DNA from: Rallus limicola
Lineage: Eukaryota; Chordata; Aves; Gruiformes; Rallidae
NCBI GenBank assembly: GCA_022605955.1
Contig: JAKCOZ010000018.1
Coordinates: 9,742,001 to 9,806,000, forward strand
DNA: 64,000 nt
Reading direction: 5' to 3'
The notes under the pieces were generated by a model. That model ran no database searches. It was not told the origin of the DNA and saw only the letters and a program-made list of their open reading frames with translations. The position numbers were made by a program, and so were the translations under genes. Each line of letters starts with the position of its first letter. Position 1 is the first letter of the stretch. Positions 25,789-37,800 of the stretch are shown here, one piece after another.

Positions 25789-26461
25789 AACAGACATGAG
25801 CACACCGCCGGTACAGAACTTGTGCTTTCCAAAAACAGTTACCATAGGGGAGGGATGGGGGGGGGAGAGGGGCCAAGCGGGGGCCAAGCGGGGGGGGGGA
25901 AGAGGGCTCCCGGCGAGGAAAGGGGAGGGGAGAGGGCAAAAGCCCCACACCAGCTCCTCGCCAGGGTTTTGGGGGGGGGGGAGGGGGGTCGCCGCCGGCC
26001 GCAGCCTCACCTCGTTGGGTCACTTTATTGCCATATTCATTTATTATTATTATTCCTTTTTTTTTGTTTTTAAATCGTGCAAAGTATGGGGAGGCTCCCG
26101 GGGAGGAGGGGGCACGAAGAAAATGAGGACCCTCCCCGTCCCACAGCCGAGCAGGGGATGCATGTCCCCCCCTCCCCAAAGGGGCGCTGGGGCAGAGGGG
26201 AAACAACTGCTAATGGGGGGGGGGAGATTGGGGAGGGGGGCCTGACACAGCTCCTACCGACAACTTAAAAAAAGAGAGAAAGAGATGGGGGGGCTGTAAA
26301 AGGTGCCCCGGGGTGGGGGCGCAGCGGGCCAGCCCCCCACCCAGAGGCCTCATCCTGCGGGGCCCTGGCGGGGCAAGGGGGGGGGCCCGGCCCCCGCTGC
26401 GGCCCCCTCACGCCCCGCGCCGGCCGGGGCGGGCTGCCTGCGCCAGCAGCAGGACCTGGGC

Positions 26462-29400
26462 TTACAGGCCCCCCCCAAAGCTCTCCTCCTCCTCAGGCAG
26501 GGGGTCCGCATCCCAGCACGTGATGTCAATTTCTGGGGGTAAATGGGAAGGGGGGTGTCAGGGTGGCATAGGGTGTCTTATGGAGCAGGCCAGTGACATG
26601 GGGAGGCCCACAGTGGGACAGACCTTGCCTCCCCCCACCCTGCATTGCTGTCCCCACTCACCTGGGGGCTTGTTGTAGAAGACTGGCTGGGGGGCTTTGG
26701 CCGATGGTTCCTCGGGGGGGGGCACCTCCTCCTCCTGGGACTGGCTGAAGTAGCCCTCGCTGGCCTGGGAGGGGGCTGCAGTCAGGACTCCCCCCACCCC
26801 AGCTGCCCCATCATCCCCCTGACACACACCTCCCCACACACCCCACCCCCTCCCCCCAGCAATGCTCACCTGCTCCCCACGACCTGGTGTCCCATCCTTG
26901 GGGGCCATCTCCCCATTGGTGATGGGGGGTGTCTCTCGGCCTGGGACATCCTCCTGGGGGGCATGCTGGCAGCCAAGCCCCTGGGGCTGAGAGCCCCCAC
27001 CGCCAGCTGCCTCCTCCTCCTCCTCCTCCTGCTCCGCATCACAGAAGGTGGCGGGGGGCTCGGGTAGCTCGTCCAGGCTCAGCAGGGGCCCTTCCTCGGG
27101 CAGCACGGCCGGGGGGCCCTCGGGGACGGGGGCAGTGGGCAGGGGCCAGGCAGCAGCGGGGGTCGCCCCATCACTCTGCCACAGGTCGATGAGGCTCTCA
27201 GGGTTGGGGGTCTCCCCAGGCTGGGACTCAGTGGTCACGGGTGGCGGGGAGGGCTCGGTGGGCTCCAGGGTCACCAGGTCCCCAGTGGCATCACTCCCCG
27301 CCGTCCATGCCGGCCTGGCATCAGGCTCATCCCCAGGGGGCTCGGTGGCCTTGTCCTCGGGCCCCGGGAAGGGCCAGTGCTGCTCGGGGGCGACTGGCCC
27401 AGGCTCCTGGGGGCTGGGGCTGGGGGAGTCTGCAAGGGGGAAACACAGCAATCAGCGGGGACAGACACCCCCATACACACCCATCCAGGGTTGGGGGACA
27501 CCCAGTGTCCCCAGCAGGGGACAGGGCTGCAGTGGGGGGATGGGTATGGGGGTGGGAGGTGTCCTTTGGTTTGGGCAAAGCAGGGAGATGCTGCAGGGAT
27601 GGGTGGGAGTGGTTGGGCAGAGAGGGGACCAACAGCACACACCTGTCCCTGGGGGACCAAGGGGACATAGTGAGGCAAGGTGATCCTTTTGGGGTTGAGG
27701 GGGGTGTGTGTGGGGGGATGCACTGGGGATGCAGTGTGTGCATGGGGGGGGTGGGGTGGGGGTGGGGGTGTGTGGGGGGAGTGGGGGTGTGGGTGTGTGT
27801 GTGTGTGTGTATGGGGCTGGGCACTGCTTGGAGGTGTTGTGTCAGGGAAGGGTGCACTGGGAAGAAGGGAGAGCTGGGATGCACCAAAGGATGCCAAGGC
27901 ACCAGTGGCTTCAGCAGGGACAGATGGGGCTGGCTGCAGCAGAGCTGGCTGGGGTGCAGGGGGACAGCAGAGATGCATGGAAGGAAGCAGTGATGCCAGC
28001 AGGGATGTGCTGGGGGGGTGGTGCAGACAGGGCAGGGTCACTCCGGGAGACACAGCAGACAGGGAGCATGCACTGGGGCGATGCTGAGAGATGTCAGGCA
28101 TGTATGGGGAGGGCGTGCACTGGCAATGCCAGACAGGCACTGCCTGGGGCAATGCACTGGTGGGTATGCGTAGGGGTGCAGCAGGAGATGCAACAATGAC
28201 GACAGGGAGGCACCAACATGGTGCAGCAGATACAGCGAGAATGGACTGGGGGGCACAGCAGAGATGGCGGGGGAGGGTGCCAAGGGCCACAGATAGGACA
28301 GCATGGGTGCGCTGAGAGATGCAAGGGAGGTTGGCAGGGCTGCAGGCTCGGAGCCATGCCAGGGGCTGCAGCAGGGTGTGTGGTGCCAGGGGGGATGCAG
28401 AGGAGGCGAGGAGGCTGCAGCAGGGCACTATGCCGCTGGGAGCTGCAGGGGTGGGGTGTGGGCAGGCAGCCCCAGGCCGGGGCAGGCAGTGGGAGCCCTG
28501 CGCCCACCTTTGGGCGTTGTCGGCGTCTCTTCGCCCGAGGCGCGGGTGCCCGGCTCGCCCTGTGGCGTGGCGGCCGGGCTGGACTCGCAGGGGCTGCAGC
28601 CCGCTGCCGAGGCCTTGCGGTAGGCGTCCGACTGGCTGCCTGCAGACAAGGGAGACAGGGGGGCATGATGGGGCTGCCCACACCGCGGGGTCGGGGGGGA
28701 GAAATAGCATCCCAGTGCCGCCCCTGCTCCTGCCCCACGCCAACCCAGCCATGAACTGCCAAATGCATGTCACCATGTTCCTGCCACTGTGTAGTCCCCT
28801 CCTGCGATGGCGAAGCAGAGGCACCCAGGGGTGCTGCTCCCCCACCCCCAGCATCCTCACAGGCTCCCCGCAGCCGCAGCCCCAGCATGGGGCAGGTAGA
28901 CGAGCAGGCAGCCTCATACCTGCTGTGGCAGCGCCCAGCCAGGCCCTGGCACAGCCTCTCCACAGGCACAGCCCTGTGCCCCACTACTCCCTGGCTGGGG
29001 GGCACAGCCCCACAAGGTGCCAGACACCGCCTGGCTCCTGCCCCATGAGCACAGCCCCACATGATCCTGGGCACAGCCTTTTCCATCCCATGCTGCCCCT
29101 CGGGCACAGTCCTGCGCAGTCCAAGGCACAGCCAGCTCCATCCCCTTCTGCCCCATGGGCACAGACAGACACTCCACCCCCACCCACACCACGAGAAGAG
29201 CCTGCCCCATGCCCCCTGTATCCCACATGAAAAGCCTTCTCCATTCCACAGCAGAGCATCATCTCTCTGGGCACAGCTCTGCCCTGTCCTCATCTGTCCC
29301 ATGGGCTCAGCCTGCCTGGTGCCCGCTCCCCATACCATGGGCACAACCAGCCCCATGGGTGCAGCCTGCTGCATCCCCCTCGGCCCGCGGGCACAGTGCC

Positions 29401-32400
29401 CACCATGGGGCCAGACCCAGTTGGGACGTGCTGGGTGCCCATGGGAGCCCAAACCCCTCAGGGTGCCCATGGGAGGGGTGCTGCCTCTGCCATTGGTCCC
29501 GTGGCTCCATCCTGGCACCCCCCCCGACCTGGTGTGCTGTGGGGCTGGGGTGGGCTGTGGGGTGGCCGCCCGCGACTCGGCCACCTGGAGCTGCACTCCT
29601 GGGAGCTCCCAGCTACCTACATGGGAAGAAAGAGGAGAGATTTGGGGTGCGGTGGCAGGTGATATAGGGGAAGGGGGTCCGTGGGGGGGAGGAGGAGGAG
29701 GAGGAGGAAGAAGGTGGCCCACTGTCAGCTGTCTTTATGAAAGGACAGTGCAGACGACCTGCTGAGAGAAAGACAAGACAGACGGACGAAGAGAGAGAGA
29801 GAGCAAAGAGATGGGTCAGTCCATGCTCAGCGTGGCCATGGCAGGGCCAGGGCACTCGGGCACTGGGACAGGAGGACGGCAGGATGGGAGGCAGCACGGA
29901 CAGCAGGACAGGAGGATGGCAGGAAAGGAGGACAGAAAGACAGCAGGACAGAAAGACAGGAGGCAGCATTAAGTGGCCAGGTGGGCAGAGAGGCCAGACA
30001 CAGCCATGGGGCTAACTATCTACTCAGACACAGCACAGCCCCACAGCATGGCCCCACGGCACAAACCCACACCACAACCCACTGCACAGCCCCACAGCAC
30101 AACCCACGGCACTGCCCCATGGCTTGGCCACAACACACAGCCCACAGCACAACCCACGGCACAACCCCACAGCATCACCCCGAGGCACAACCCCACAGCA
30201 CAGCCCCGTAGCACAGCCCATGGCACAACCCATGGCATGACCCCACAGCAAGAAGACACATGACAGCCGGCTGCGCCCCCACGGCCCCCGGCACAGCCCC
30301 CACAGCACAGCACCCCAGCATGACCCCCAGCACAGCTTCATGACGTGGTCCCACACGTGGAGGTGCCCACCAGGACAGCCAGCCCCTGCCCTAGAGCCAC
30401 AGAGTCCCAGGGCTGTACTCCAGACTGTCTGGCAGTCTAGTTTCCCTGTGGGGCACCCCCTGCCCTGCTTCCCCCAACCCCATGGCCAGCCTTCCACAGG
30501 CACAGCCCCACTGCCATGGCCAGAGGCCTGCTGGAATCACCCTACACAAAGGACAGGTATCCTGCACCGCCACAGTACCTACCCTGGCAGTGAGGACCCT
30601 GGGGTTGGCACTCCCTGGGGCATGGGGGTACCCCACTCACACCCACTCCTTTTAGCTGATCCCATGGGAGGAATTCCCTTCCCAAGCTACATCCCAGTCC
30701 CTCAGCTGCCATCCTGCCTGACAGCACAGTGCCATGACGTGTGGACAGCCCCTGAGCAAGCAGGGAACAGGATGCACCTCCCCTTGCAGAAGACCTTCCC
30801 CGGCATCCAGCCCCAGCCTCTGCCAAGCTGCCCCTGCAGCAAGGGACACAAGGTGTGATGGTGGCGGCAGCATGGCAGCAGTGCAGGATGACCCCCTGCC
30901 ATCCTCGTGCTCCTGGCACCCACCATCACAGCACTGGGGACAGCAGAACGGGACACCCATCTCCGCACTGCACCAAGTCCTGGTGCCCTCCAGATCCTGC
31001 TGAGCTATGGGGAGCCCCAGCAGCACCACACTCACCTGCTCTGCAGCCTGCAGAACCCCCCAGCCTCTCCGTGCCCCCTCTCCCCCAGTGCCTGCAGCCC
31101 CCAGCCCCTTACCTGTCCTGTGGCTGCCCGGTGAGATGGCGTCACTGCTGCCTGATGCCACCCGCTCCTGCTGCTTGAAGAAGTCCCGGGGGTTGTCAGG
31201 CCTCTGAGCGATGATGGCAGCAGCCTCCTGCAGGGACAAGGGAGGCTGTGAGACCCACTGCCCTGGTGAAGTTGGGCTGTGGGACCACCCTCTATGCATC
31301 CCGGCTGGGTGCCCATCCAGCTATGGGCACTGAGGCTGGGGAGCCAGGACTGGCACTGGGCACAGCTGTCACACTCACCTCCACCTCTGACTCCGATTTC
31401 CTGAGCTGCTGCCTGTCGTCCTCCTCTTGCTGCTCCCCCTGGGAAGAGACACAGCATCACCCCCCTGCCCAGGTGGGAAAAACCCTTCCCTGGGGGGTGA
31501 TGCCAGGGTTGGCTCTGAGCCCAGCCCCGTGCCGGCCACGGCACTTACAAAGATGGACTGCTCCTTCAGGCGCTGCCGGGCCTCCTCCGCTTCCATGCTC
31601 TGCTGCTTCCGCCTGTGGTGGGGGCACAGGGAAGGGGCTGAGCACCAGCTCCTGCCAGCCCCATCCTCGATGGGAACCTCAGTGGGGACAAACACCCATG
31701 TGCCCACCCAGCAGCTTGCAGCATGTGCCCAGCCATCCCCTGAGCATGACATTCCTGTGTCCGTGTGTGACACAGCCCCTCCCCAGCCCCCCAGACGTGC
31801 CTGTGCTCCTCAATCTGCTCCTCCCGCTCCCGGTAGCGCCGCTCCCGCTCCTCCTGCTCCAGCCGCTCCTGCTCCATCCGCTCCTGTTCGAACCGCAGCC
31901 GGGCATCCAGGGCCTTTTTCCGCTCCTCCTCCTTACGCAATTCCTCCTCTTTCTGGTGGAAGGGGAACGCAGGATGGGGCTGCCCATCAGCCTGCCGGCA
32001 GCTCACCCCACTCCCTGGGGACCGTCAGTTGTCCCTCCTCACCACCCTGTACCCCACCTTGGCTTGTTCCCAGAACTGCTCCCGATTGAGCCGCTTCATC
32101 TCCACGGTGGCGTCAGTTTTCTGGTACGTGGTGCCCTGGGATGGAGGAGAGGAGGGGGTGTGGAGGGGCTGGGATCAGCGAGGTGGGTAACAGTAAGCGG
32201 CACATGGGGCAATGGGCTGTGACGGACAGGAGCCCCGGGTAGGAGGACTGCCCCGCCACCCGCTGCCATTGCCACCATCATTGCTATTGCCACCATGGGG
32301 ACATTACCACGGGCTCGGCATTCTCATCCTCCCGCAGCCGCAGGCGATGCAGCACCGGGCTGGAGACGCGGGCCAGCCCATTGGAGAGCCGCTGCCCGAT

Positions 32401-35400
32401 GGCTCCCGGGTCAATGTCCTCCACGCTGCTGGCATTGACAATGACATCCACACCCTAGTCAGGAGGGAAAGGCCATCAGGAACCAAAGTTGGTGCCCCAG
32501 CAACAATGTCCCCCTCCCCAGCATTACCCACCTGGAAGAACTCAGCGATCTTGGCCACATGGCTGGCGCAGGCACACTTACGGGCATCCGGCACGTCCTC
32601 GCCCACCTGTGGCAGCCAGGGAGGGGCTGAGCTGGGTAGGGGCAGCAGGGTGACCCCCACTCTACTGACCCCCATGGGGCAGCAGGACTGTGGGGCACCC
32701 CCAATCTCCACCACCATGGGCTCCTCCCTCACCCAGCCATGCCAGGGGCACACCCCCTCAGACAGCATGCTCCCCCCCAACTCACCCAGTTGACGAGGAC
32801 ATATTTGGGGAGCACAGCCTGGGGGTCCTTGACACTGCAGAAGCCATACATCACCTTCTGGATCTCAAAGTGGCCAGAGAGCTCCAGCAAACCTCCACCT
32901 GGCACAGCACTGTCAGCCCACGTCCACCCAGCACCAGGATGGGTGATGGGAAAACGCTGGCAGAGCCAAGCTGACTGCAGGGACACGGGACCTTACCTCC
33001 TGAGGCCGCCAGCTTCAGGTCATCGGAGCCATCCTCATATGTGTAGAGGGCCCTGAGGAGACAGCATGGGTGAGCCATGGGGAGCTTGGGGCAGCACTCC
33101 AACCTCCATATCCTGCTAACACTGAGGTTAGGGCAGGTCCTGAGGTACTGGCCAGGTGTCCCCAAGCTGCCACAGACAGTCCAAGCCCTTGTTCATCACT
33201 ACCACAAAGGCCCAAGCTGCCAGGCAGGACTTCAGACAGGGCCCGTTCCCCCACCCTGCTGGCTGGCAGCCATGGGGCAGGGTCCCGAGGTTGGGGACAG
33301 AGGGGTCACTTGTGCACAGGGACCAGCCGAATACCATGCCGTGGCACAAGCCACTGAGACCTCGCAGCTCCTCCCATGCCCGGCTCTATGTGTGTGTGTC
33401 CCCCCGCCTGACCTCATCAGCTCTGGGGCCATCCCCATGCCCCAACAGGGAACTCGGGGAGGAGGGGTGCTCACGTGCCCGGCTGCGTGAGCCGCCGGCC
33501 TGGCAGGCACCAGGCCGGGGGAGGACGCTGGAGCACCAGCAGCAGCAAATCAATGTGCCGCCAGGGTGTGATGGGGCCGTCATGGAGACTGTTCCTTGGA
33601 AACGGTTCCTGGCGGATGGGGAAACCCCCCTCTCTCGCTCCCGCACTGCCCTGGCAGCCCTCCGGGGCTCCGGGGACCCTGCTGCCCGCATCACCCCAGG
33701 GGTGCGCAGCCAGCTAAGGGGAGGGGGGGGGGAGGATGAATGCTGAATCGGTCCAGGGTGGGTGGGCGAGGGGATGAATGTTGCTAGGCAACCAGCATCC
33801 TCTGTCGCCATGGCAACATCCCCCCCCCCCTCATCCCAGCTGGGATGCAGCTCGCCCCGATGACGAGGTGATTAGCGGAGGGGAGCGGGGGAGGCAGGCA
33901 GGCAGCGGGGACCTGCCGGGGCCTGGCAGGCAACCAAACCTGCCCGCCACCGTCACGCGCTGCGCCCGGAAAGCCAGGGACACTCGTGCTGGACACCCAC
34001 AGCCCCCCCCATCGCTGCACTGGGGCGGACAGGCGGCTTTGCTGATCGGCACTCAGCTGGTGGTGCCCACATGGTGCTCGCTGGAGTGCCAGAATCCCCA
34101 CCGTGCCGGGCAGAGCTGTCCTCACCCGAGCTCACAGCTTCCAGAGGCTGAGCTCTGTCATGGAAACTGGGGGAGGGGGCAGTCCCTACAGGCAGAACCC
34201 CCCAAACCGGGGCCATGGATGGACGACACGAGCTGAAAAACAAGTGGAAGGCAGGTGGGTGCCTAACATGGAGGGGCCCTCCCTCTGTTTCTCCCCACCC
34301 TTGGCACCCATCACCCCCCTGAGCCCCGAGCAGCGAGACGCAGATAATTGCACCAACAAGATTGACTTTAATCCGCACATCCCGATCCTGCTAATCGGCT
34401 GCCCCAGCCGGTGCCGGCTCCCAGCCTGGAGCCAGCAAAGCAGCTGCAAAGCGCCGCCTGCAATGCCTGCACTGAGGAAGGGTGGCAAATGCAGCCCCTG
34501 CCTGCAGCTGTGGTCCCTGCCTGCAACTGCAATCCCGGCTGGGGGGTCCTGCTGTGATCCCCCCAGGAATGAGGGTGGATGGCAGTGGTTTGGGGGAGCC
34601 CAGGGACTCAGGGAGGGTTTGAGGGCTTGCAGGGTGGGATGCAGCTGGCTGCAGATGGGATGAAACAAGTAGGGCAGAGCCATAGCAGTGCTGCCTGGGG
34701 AGTCTGTGGTTGCTGGGGGCATCCACTGCCTGCTCTCCCTCCCCCAGAGACCCTGCCATGCAGGGTGGCACCCAAGCACAGGGCTGTTGCCTGTACCCAG
34801 GGGTGCTCCCAGGGCAGCAGGGGCCTGTCATCCTGGGCATCATCACAGAAACAAAGCCCTGCCCTGAATGTAGCCCATCATCATGGTCTGACCCCACACC
34901 AAGATGGAGGATCCAGATGTTTCCAGTCCAGGGGCCAGCAGCATCTCCAGGGGATGCCTGCAGGGACCCACAGTCCAACAGCATCACCACGAGCCCTGGC
35001 AGCAGGGACCAGCAATGCCACAGTGGGTGCAGGCAGCTTACACCCTTTCCACAGCCTTCAGTCCCTCCATCCAGCTCATATACCTCTTCCCAAGCTCCAG
35101 ACATGTGAGGCACCCATGGGTGAGATGCCCCGTGCAACCCAGGGAGGTGGGCTCCCCACAGCCAGGGGACTGCAGCAAGGATCGCCCATCACCCCACCAA
35201 GGGGACAGCAGCCCCGCTGCCCTTGCCAGGGCCCCATGCTCAACAGAGCAGGCTGACCAGCACCAGTGGTTGCCAGCACCCAGGGCACCAGCTGCTGCCT
35301 GCCCCCCACCATCATGGCTGATGTGGGGGGAGCATCGCCCCAGCCTGCCTTGCCCCAGCCCGGGCACATGTGTTTCCAATGTGGCTGGGAGCTCCAGGGA

Positions 35401-37443
35401 GTCGGCGTGCTCAGAAAGCAGCACCAAATTCCTTTCCGATCGAGTAATGGGCCCCAGCAGCCTCCGCGGGGCCGGGCAGGGGGAGGGGACGCTTGGACCC
35501 TCCAGGACTGGGCTCAGGGCAGGGGGGAATCCCAGACTAAACACAGGGATCCCGGCTGGGCAAGAGCGCGGCATCCCCCGGCATTAGCTAAGGGCCAGGC
35601 TCCAGTGTAGCGTCCTCACAGCCCCTGGCTCAGCCAGGCTGAGCCACTGCTTGGGGGTTGGTCCCCATCACCCCTGTCCAGTGCAGCCCTCCAAGCACTG
35701 CCCCTCACCCTGCACCCAGGCACTGGGCCCTGCTGCTCCCACTGGCACAGAGTGCCAGGAACCCCGGTGTCCCAGGGATGGAGGACAATGGGACGAGTTC
35801 ACCCCCAAGGATGAGGATGGTGGGGGCTTACTGCCTAGCTGGAGTTCAGCTCTCGAAGAGGTGGGGGGGCGGCCCCGGCACTTGCGGCCCCGGGAATCGT
35901 TTCTGCTGCTCTCAGCAGCTTTGGCAGGGAGGACTCCTTTGCAGCGGATGCCGGGAAGTGAGATGTACCCAGGGCTGACAGCTGCCTCCTGGCCAGCAAC
36001 ATGCACCGTGCTTGCCCACGGCGCCCTTGGGCTGGCAGCAGGACCGTGGGGCTCCCCAGAGACCAAGCACTGGCAAGGAGGGGGACCTGAATAGGCCCAC
36101 ACAGCCCGGGGGGCTCCCAGCCCTGCCCCAAGAACAGGGACCCTGCTACGGGTTGGGTGCAGTCTAGCTGGGTGCTGGATGCCCTCCAGCTGGGCAGTGG
36201 GTGCTTCTCAGTTGGGTGATGGATGCACAATAGGCACCCTGGCCACAGAACAGCATGCACAGCAGGCACCCAGCACCCTGGCTCTGTCCAGCGAGATGCA
36301 TCCCAGGGGGCCAGCAACATCCCCTCCATGAACGACACAGGTACCCAGGGGGTTGAGGAGGGGGCCCAGGGGCAGCCGGCCCCAGCTAGCCTTACGGCAC
36401 CTGGATGGGGCTGGGAGATGGGGGTGGGCACAGGGTGAATGAGGGTGGCTGTGGGAGGATGCTCTTTGGGGGCCTCCTGCGCCGGCTGCAGCAGGCTCTG
36501 GATCTGGCCGGGCCCCAGCCCCGTTAGCACGGGGTGCCCAGCACGGAGGGTGCAGGCAGGGCAGCCCGGGTGGTCCCGCCGGGGAAGGCCACCCCCCGCC
36601 CCGAGCTGCAGCAGCCACAGCCCGGCGGTGCAGTCCCAGTCCGGCGCGCCGCAGCCCCCTGGGGATAGGGTACCTCGGGACCTGGGGGAGCTGGGGATGG
36701 TGGGATTGGGGTGGGGGGGGGATGCCGGCTCCATCCGTCCGTTCTCCCCCCTCCCCGTGGCCGCAGGCCACGCTCCACCGGGGCAGAGATGCCGCCCGCT
36801 GCCGGGGCACCGGCGGGACCGGCCGGGAGCGCGACCGGGCTGGGGGCGCGCCGTTCCCCCAACCCGGACGCCCCTGCCCGCGGCTCCGGCACCAGACAAT
36901 GGCGAGAGACCTGGGGCTGGGCCAAGCACCGGGGGGGACCCCGGGTCCTCCCCGCCGTGCGCGGACCCCCACCGCTCCCCGCACTCCCCGCCCGGCGAGG
37001 GGTCGGGCCGTGCCGTGCCGGGGGGGTCCCGGGGGCGGCGGGTCCCGGCGCTCGCACGTGCCTGCCCGGCGCAGACAAAGCGGGGACCGCGCCCCGGCCC
37101 GGTGCGGCGGCGGCGGGCAGGTGCGGGCACCGGGGGCGGCGGGCCGGGCACACCCCCCCCAACCTCCACATCCCCCCCCCCCCCTCCCCCCTGCCGCCCC
37201 GCCCGCCTTTGTGTGCCGGAGATCCCGACTCCGCGGGCCCGGAGCGGCGGGGGGAGCGCAGCGCGGGGCGCGGCCGGTGTTACCGGGCGGCTCCGTGCAC
37301 AAAGGGCGGCGGCGGCGGGGACAAAGGGGCGGCGGCGGCGGCGGCGGGCGCGCTCACCAGTCGGTGGGGCTGTCCTCGCCGATCACGTCCTGGTAGGAGG
37401 CGAGCAGCTCCAGGCGGTGCGCCGCGAAGCCGACGCCAGCCAT
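26462..37443 (-). CDS. DBN1: Drebrin, complete, 15 coding exons including both cassette exons
   Basis: An actin-binding protein that stabilises F-actin in dendritic spines and at cell borders. Coding exons, 5' to 3' on the minus strand: 37443-37358, 33052-32997, 32898-32786, 32606-32532, 32454-32308, 32135-32058, 31952-31801, 31612-31549, 31438-31379, 31227-31113, 29758-29621, 28639-28508, 27429-26870, 26764-26662, 26532-26462. All phases agree, giving 649 aa. The first five exons form the ADF-homology domain ([14 protein letters not shown]..., [30 protein letters not shown]). Next come a charged single helix/coiled coil (about 185-265) and the F-actin-binding region. The proline-rich tail has PPATF (about 530-534) and PQPVFYNK, Homer-type ligands, and ends ESFGGGL. 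Close overall to chicken drebrin from memory. The acidic runs (E6) and serine run are normal for the family. One intron is GC-AG. Confidence 0.97.
28508..28639 (-). other. DBN1: DBN1 cassette exon corresponding to drebrin Ins1
   Basis: A 132-base exon (44 codons), symmetric in phase (enters and leaves after the first base of a codon), so it can be skipped without a frameshift. It begins at the codon shared with the upstream exon, then [14 protein letters not shown], and ends PTTPK. Chicken drebrin is known to exist as E1, E2 and A forms differing by two inserts. The length and position of this exon fit the first insert (about 43 aa). Confidence 0.75.
29621..29758 (-). other. DBN1: DBN1 neuron-specific cassette exon (drebrin A, Ins2)
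   Basis: A 138-base exon encoding 46 aa, beginning [16 protein letters not shown], followed by a serine run and then [15 protein letters not shown]. It matches the adult-neuron drebrin A insert of mammals in length and sequence type. Entry and exit phases are equal, so it can be skipped freely. The donor is CAT|GTAGGT at 29620-29619; an alternative reading (AG|GTAGCT four bases on) would break the join to the next exon. Confidence 0.85.
29850..29970. repeat. Purine-rich tandem repeat in DBN1 intron
   Basis: Imperfect short repeats built from 'gacagcaggacaggagg' and 'gacagaaagacag' units next to the Ins2 exon. On the transcribed (minus) strand this becomes a pyrimidine-rich stretch upstream of the cassette acceptor. 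Confidence 0.6.
30021..30255. repeat. Minisatellite of 'cacagcccca' type in DBN1 intron
   Basis: About 20 imperfect copies of an 8-13 base unit around 'cacagcaca' / 'acccacggca' / 'ccccacagca'. The unit length varies and many copies differ by point changes. It lies in the large intron between exon 10 and the Ins2 cassette exon. A looser relative of the same motif ('gggcacagcc') runs through 28930-29400. Confidence 0.8.
31613..31800 (-). other. DBN1: DBN1 intron 7 with GC-AG ends
   Basis: The only join that keeps the reading frame here (...EEHR|RKQQ...) puts the donor at CAG|GCACGT and the acceptor at ccaccacag, a 188-base intron with GC instead of GT. A GT four bases further in would leave the frame broken against the next exon. 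GC-AG introns are a known minority class, usually spliced by the major spliceosome. Confidence 0.7.
33780..33817. promoter_or_regulatory. Pair of RFX X-boxes in DBN1 intron 1
   Basis: GTTGCTAGGCAAC at 33780-33792 and GTCGCCATGGCAAC at 33804-33817. The first is a perfect pair of RFX half-sites with a one-base spacer. The second has one mismatch in its left half and the standard two-base spacer. They are 11 bases apart, about 3.6 kb downstream of the DBN1 start codon. The pairing suggests an RFX-dependent intronic enhancer; binding is not shown. Confidence 0.55.
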
Positions 37444-37800
37444 GGCGGGGCCGGGATGCTGCCGGGGGGACCGGAGGGACCGGCCGCCTGCCCGCCTCCG
37501 AGACACTGCCGCAGCGGCCGGGCGGAGGGGCGAGCGGCGGGGAGGCTCCGCCCGCCGCCGCGCCCGGTCCTAGCGCCGAGAACGGCGCGCCCCCCCCCCC
37601 CCCCCCCCCACCTCCGCCCCCCCAGCCCGGCCCCCGCCCCCGCCCCGGCCCCCGCCGCGCCCCCGGGGCAACCCGCCGGCCTCGCCGCCGAGCATCGCGC
37701 CGGGACCCCTGGGGTGCGGGTAGCATCGCCCCCGCTAATGGGGCGCCCCCGGGATCCTGCACCCCGGTGACCCGCAGCCTGGGCTCTGCTCTGCCCCCGC
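37444..37800 (-). promoter_or_regulatory. DBN1: DBN1 CpG-island promoter and 5' UTR
   Basis: A strongly CpG-rich block upstream (higher coordinates) of the DBN1 start codon and extending into intron 1 as far as about 36600. A 20-base C run (G run on the coding strand) sits at 37590-37609. There is no TATA box. The transcription start is inferred to lie between 37460 and 37600. Confidence 0.55.

Noticed and set aside
29520..29582. Possible extra DBN1 exon reading [18 protein letters not shown]
   Set aside because: It has AG and GT flanks but no place in the drebrin protein, and adding it would break the phase between the Ins2 exon and the next exon.
27271..29722. Two minus-strand open frames of more than 540 codons within DBN1
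   Set aside because: They read through DBN1 exons and repeat-rich introns in mixed frames. The only recognisable parts are the true drebrin exons.
35835..37770. Open frames of more than 430 codons on both strands over DBN1 intron 1 and its CpG island
   Set aside because: GC-driven frames of Pro/Arg/Gly/Ala with no family resemblance; they overlap the DBN1 5' exon out of frame.
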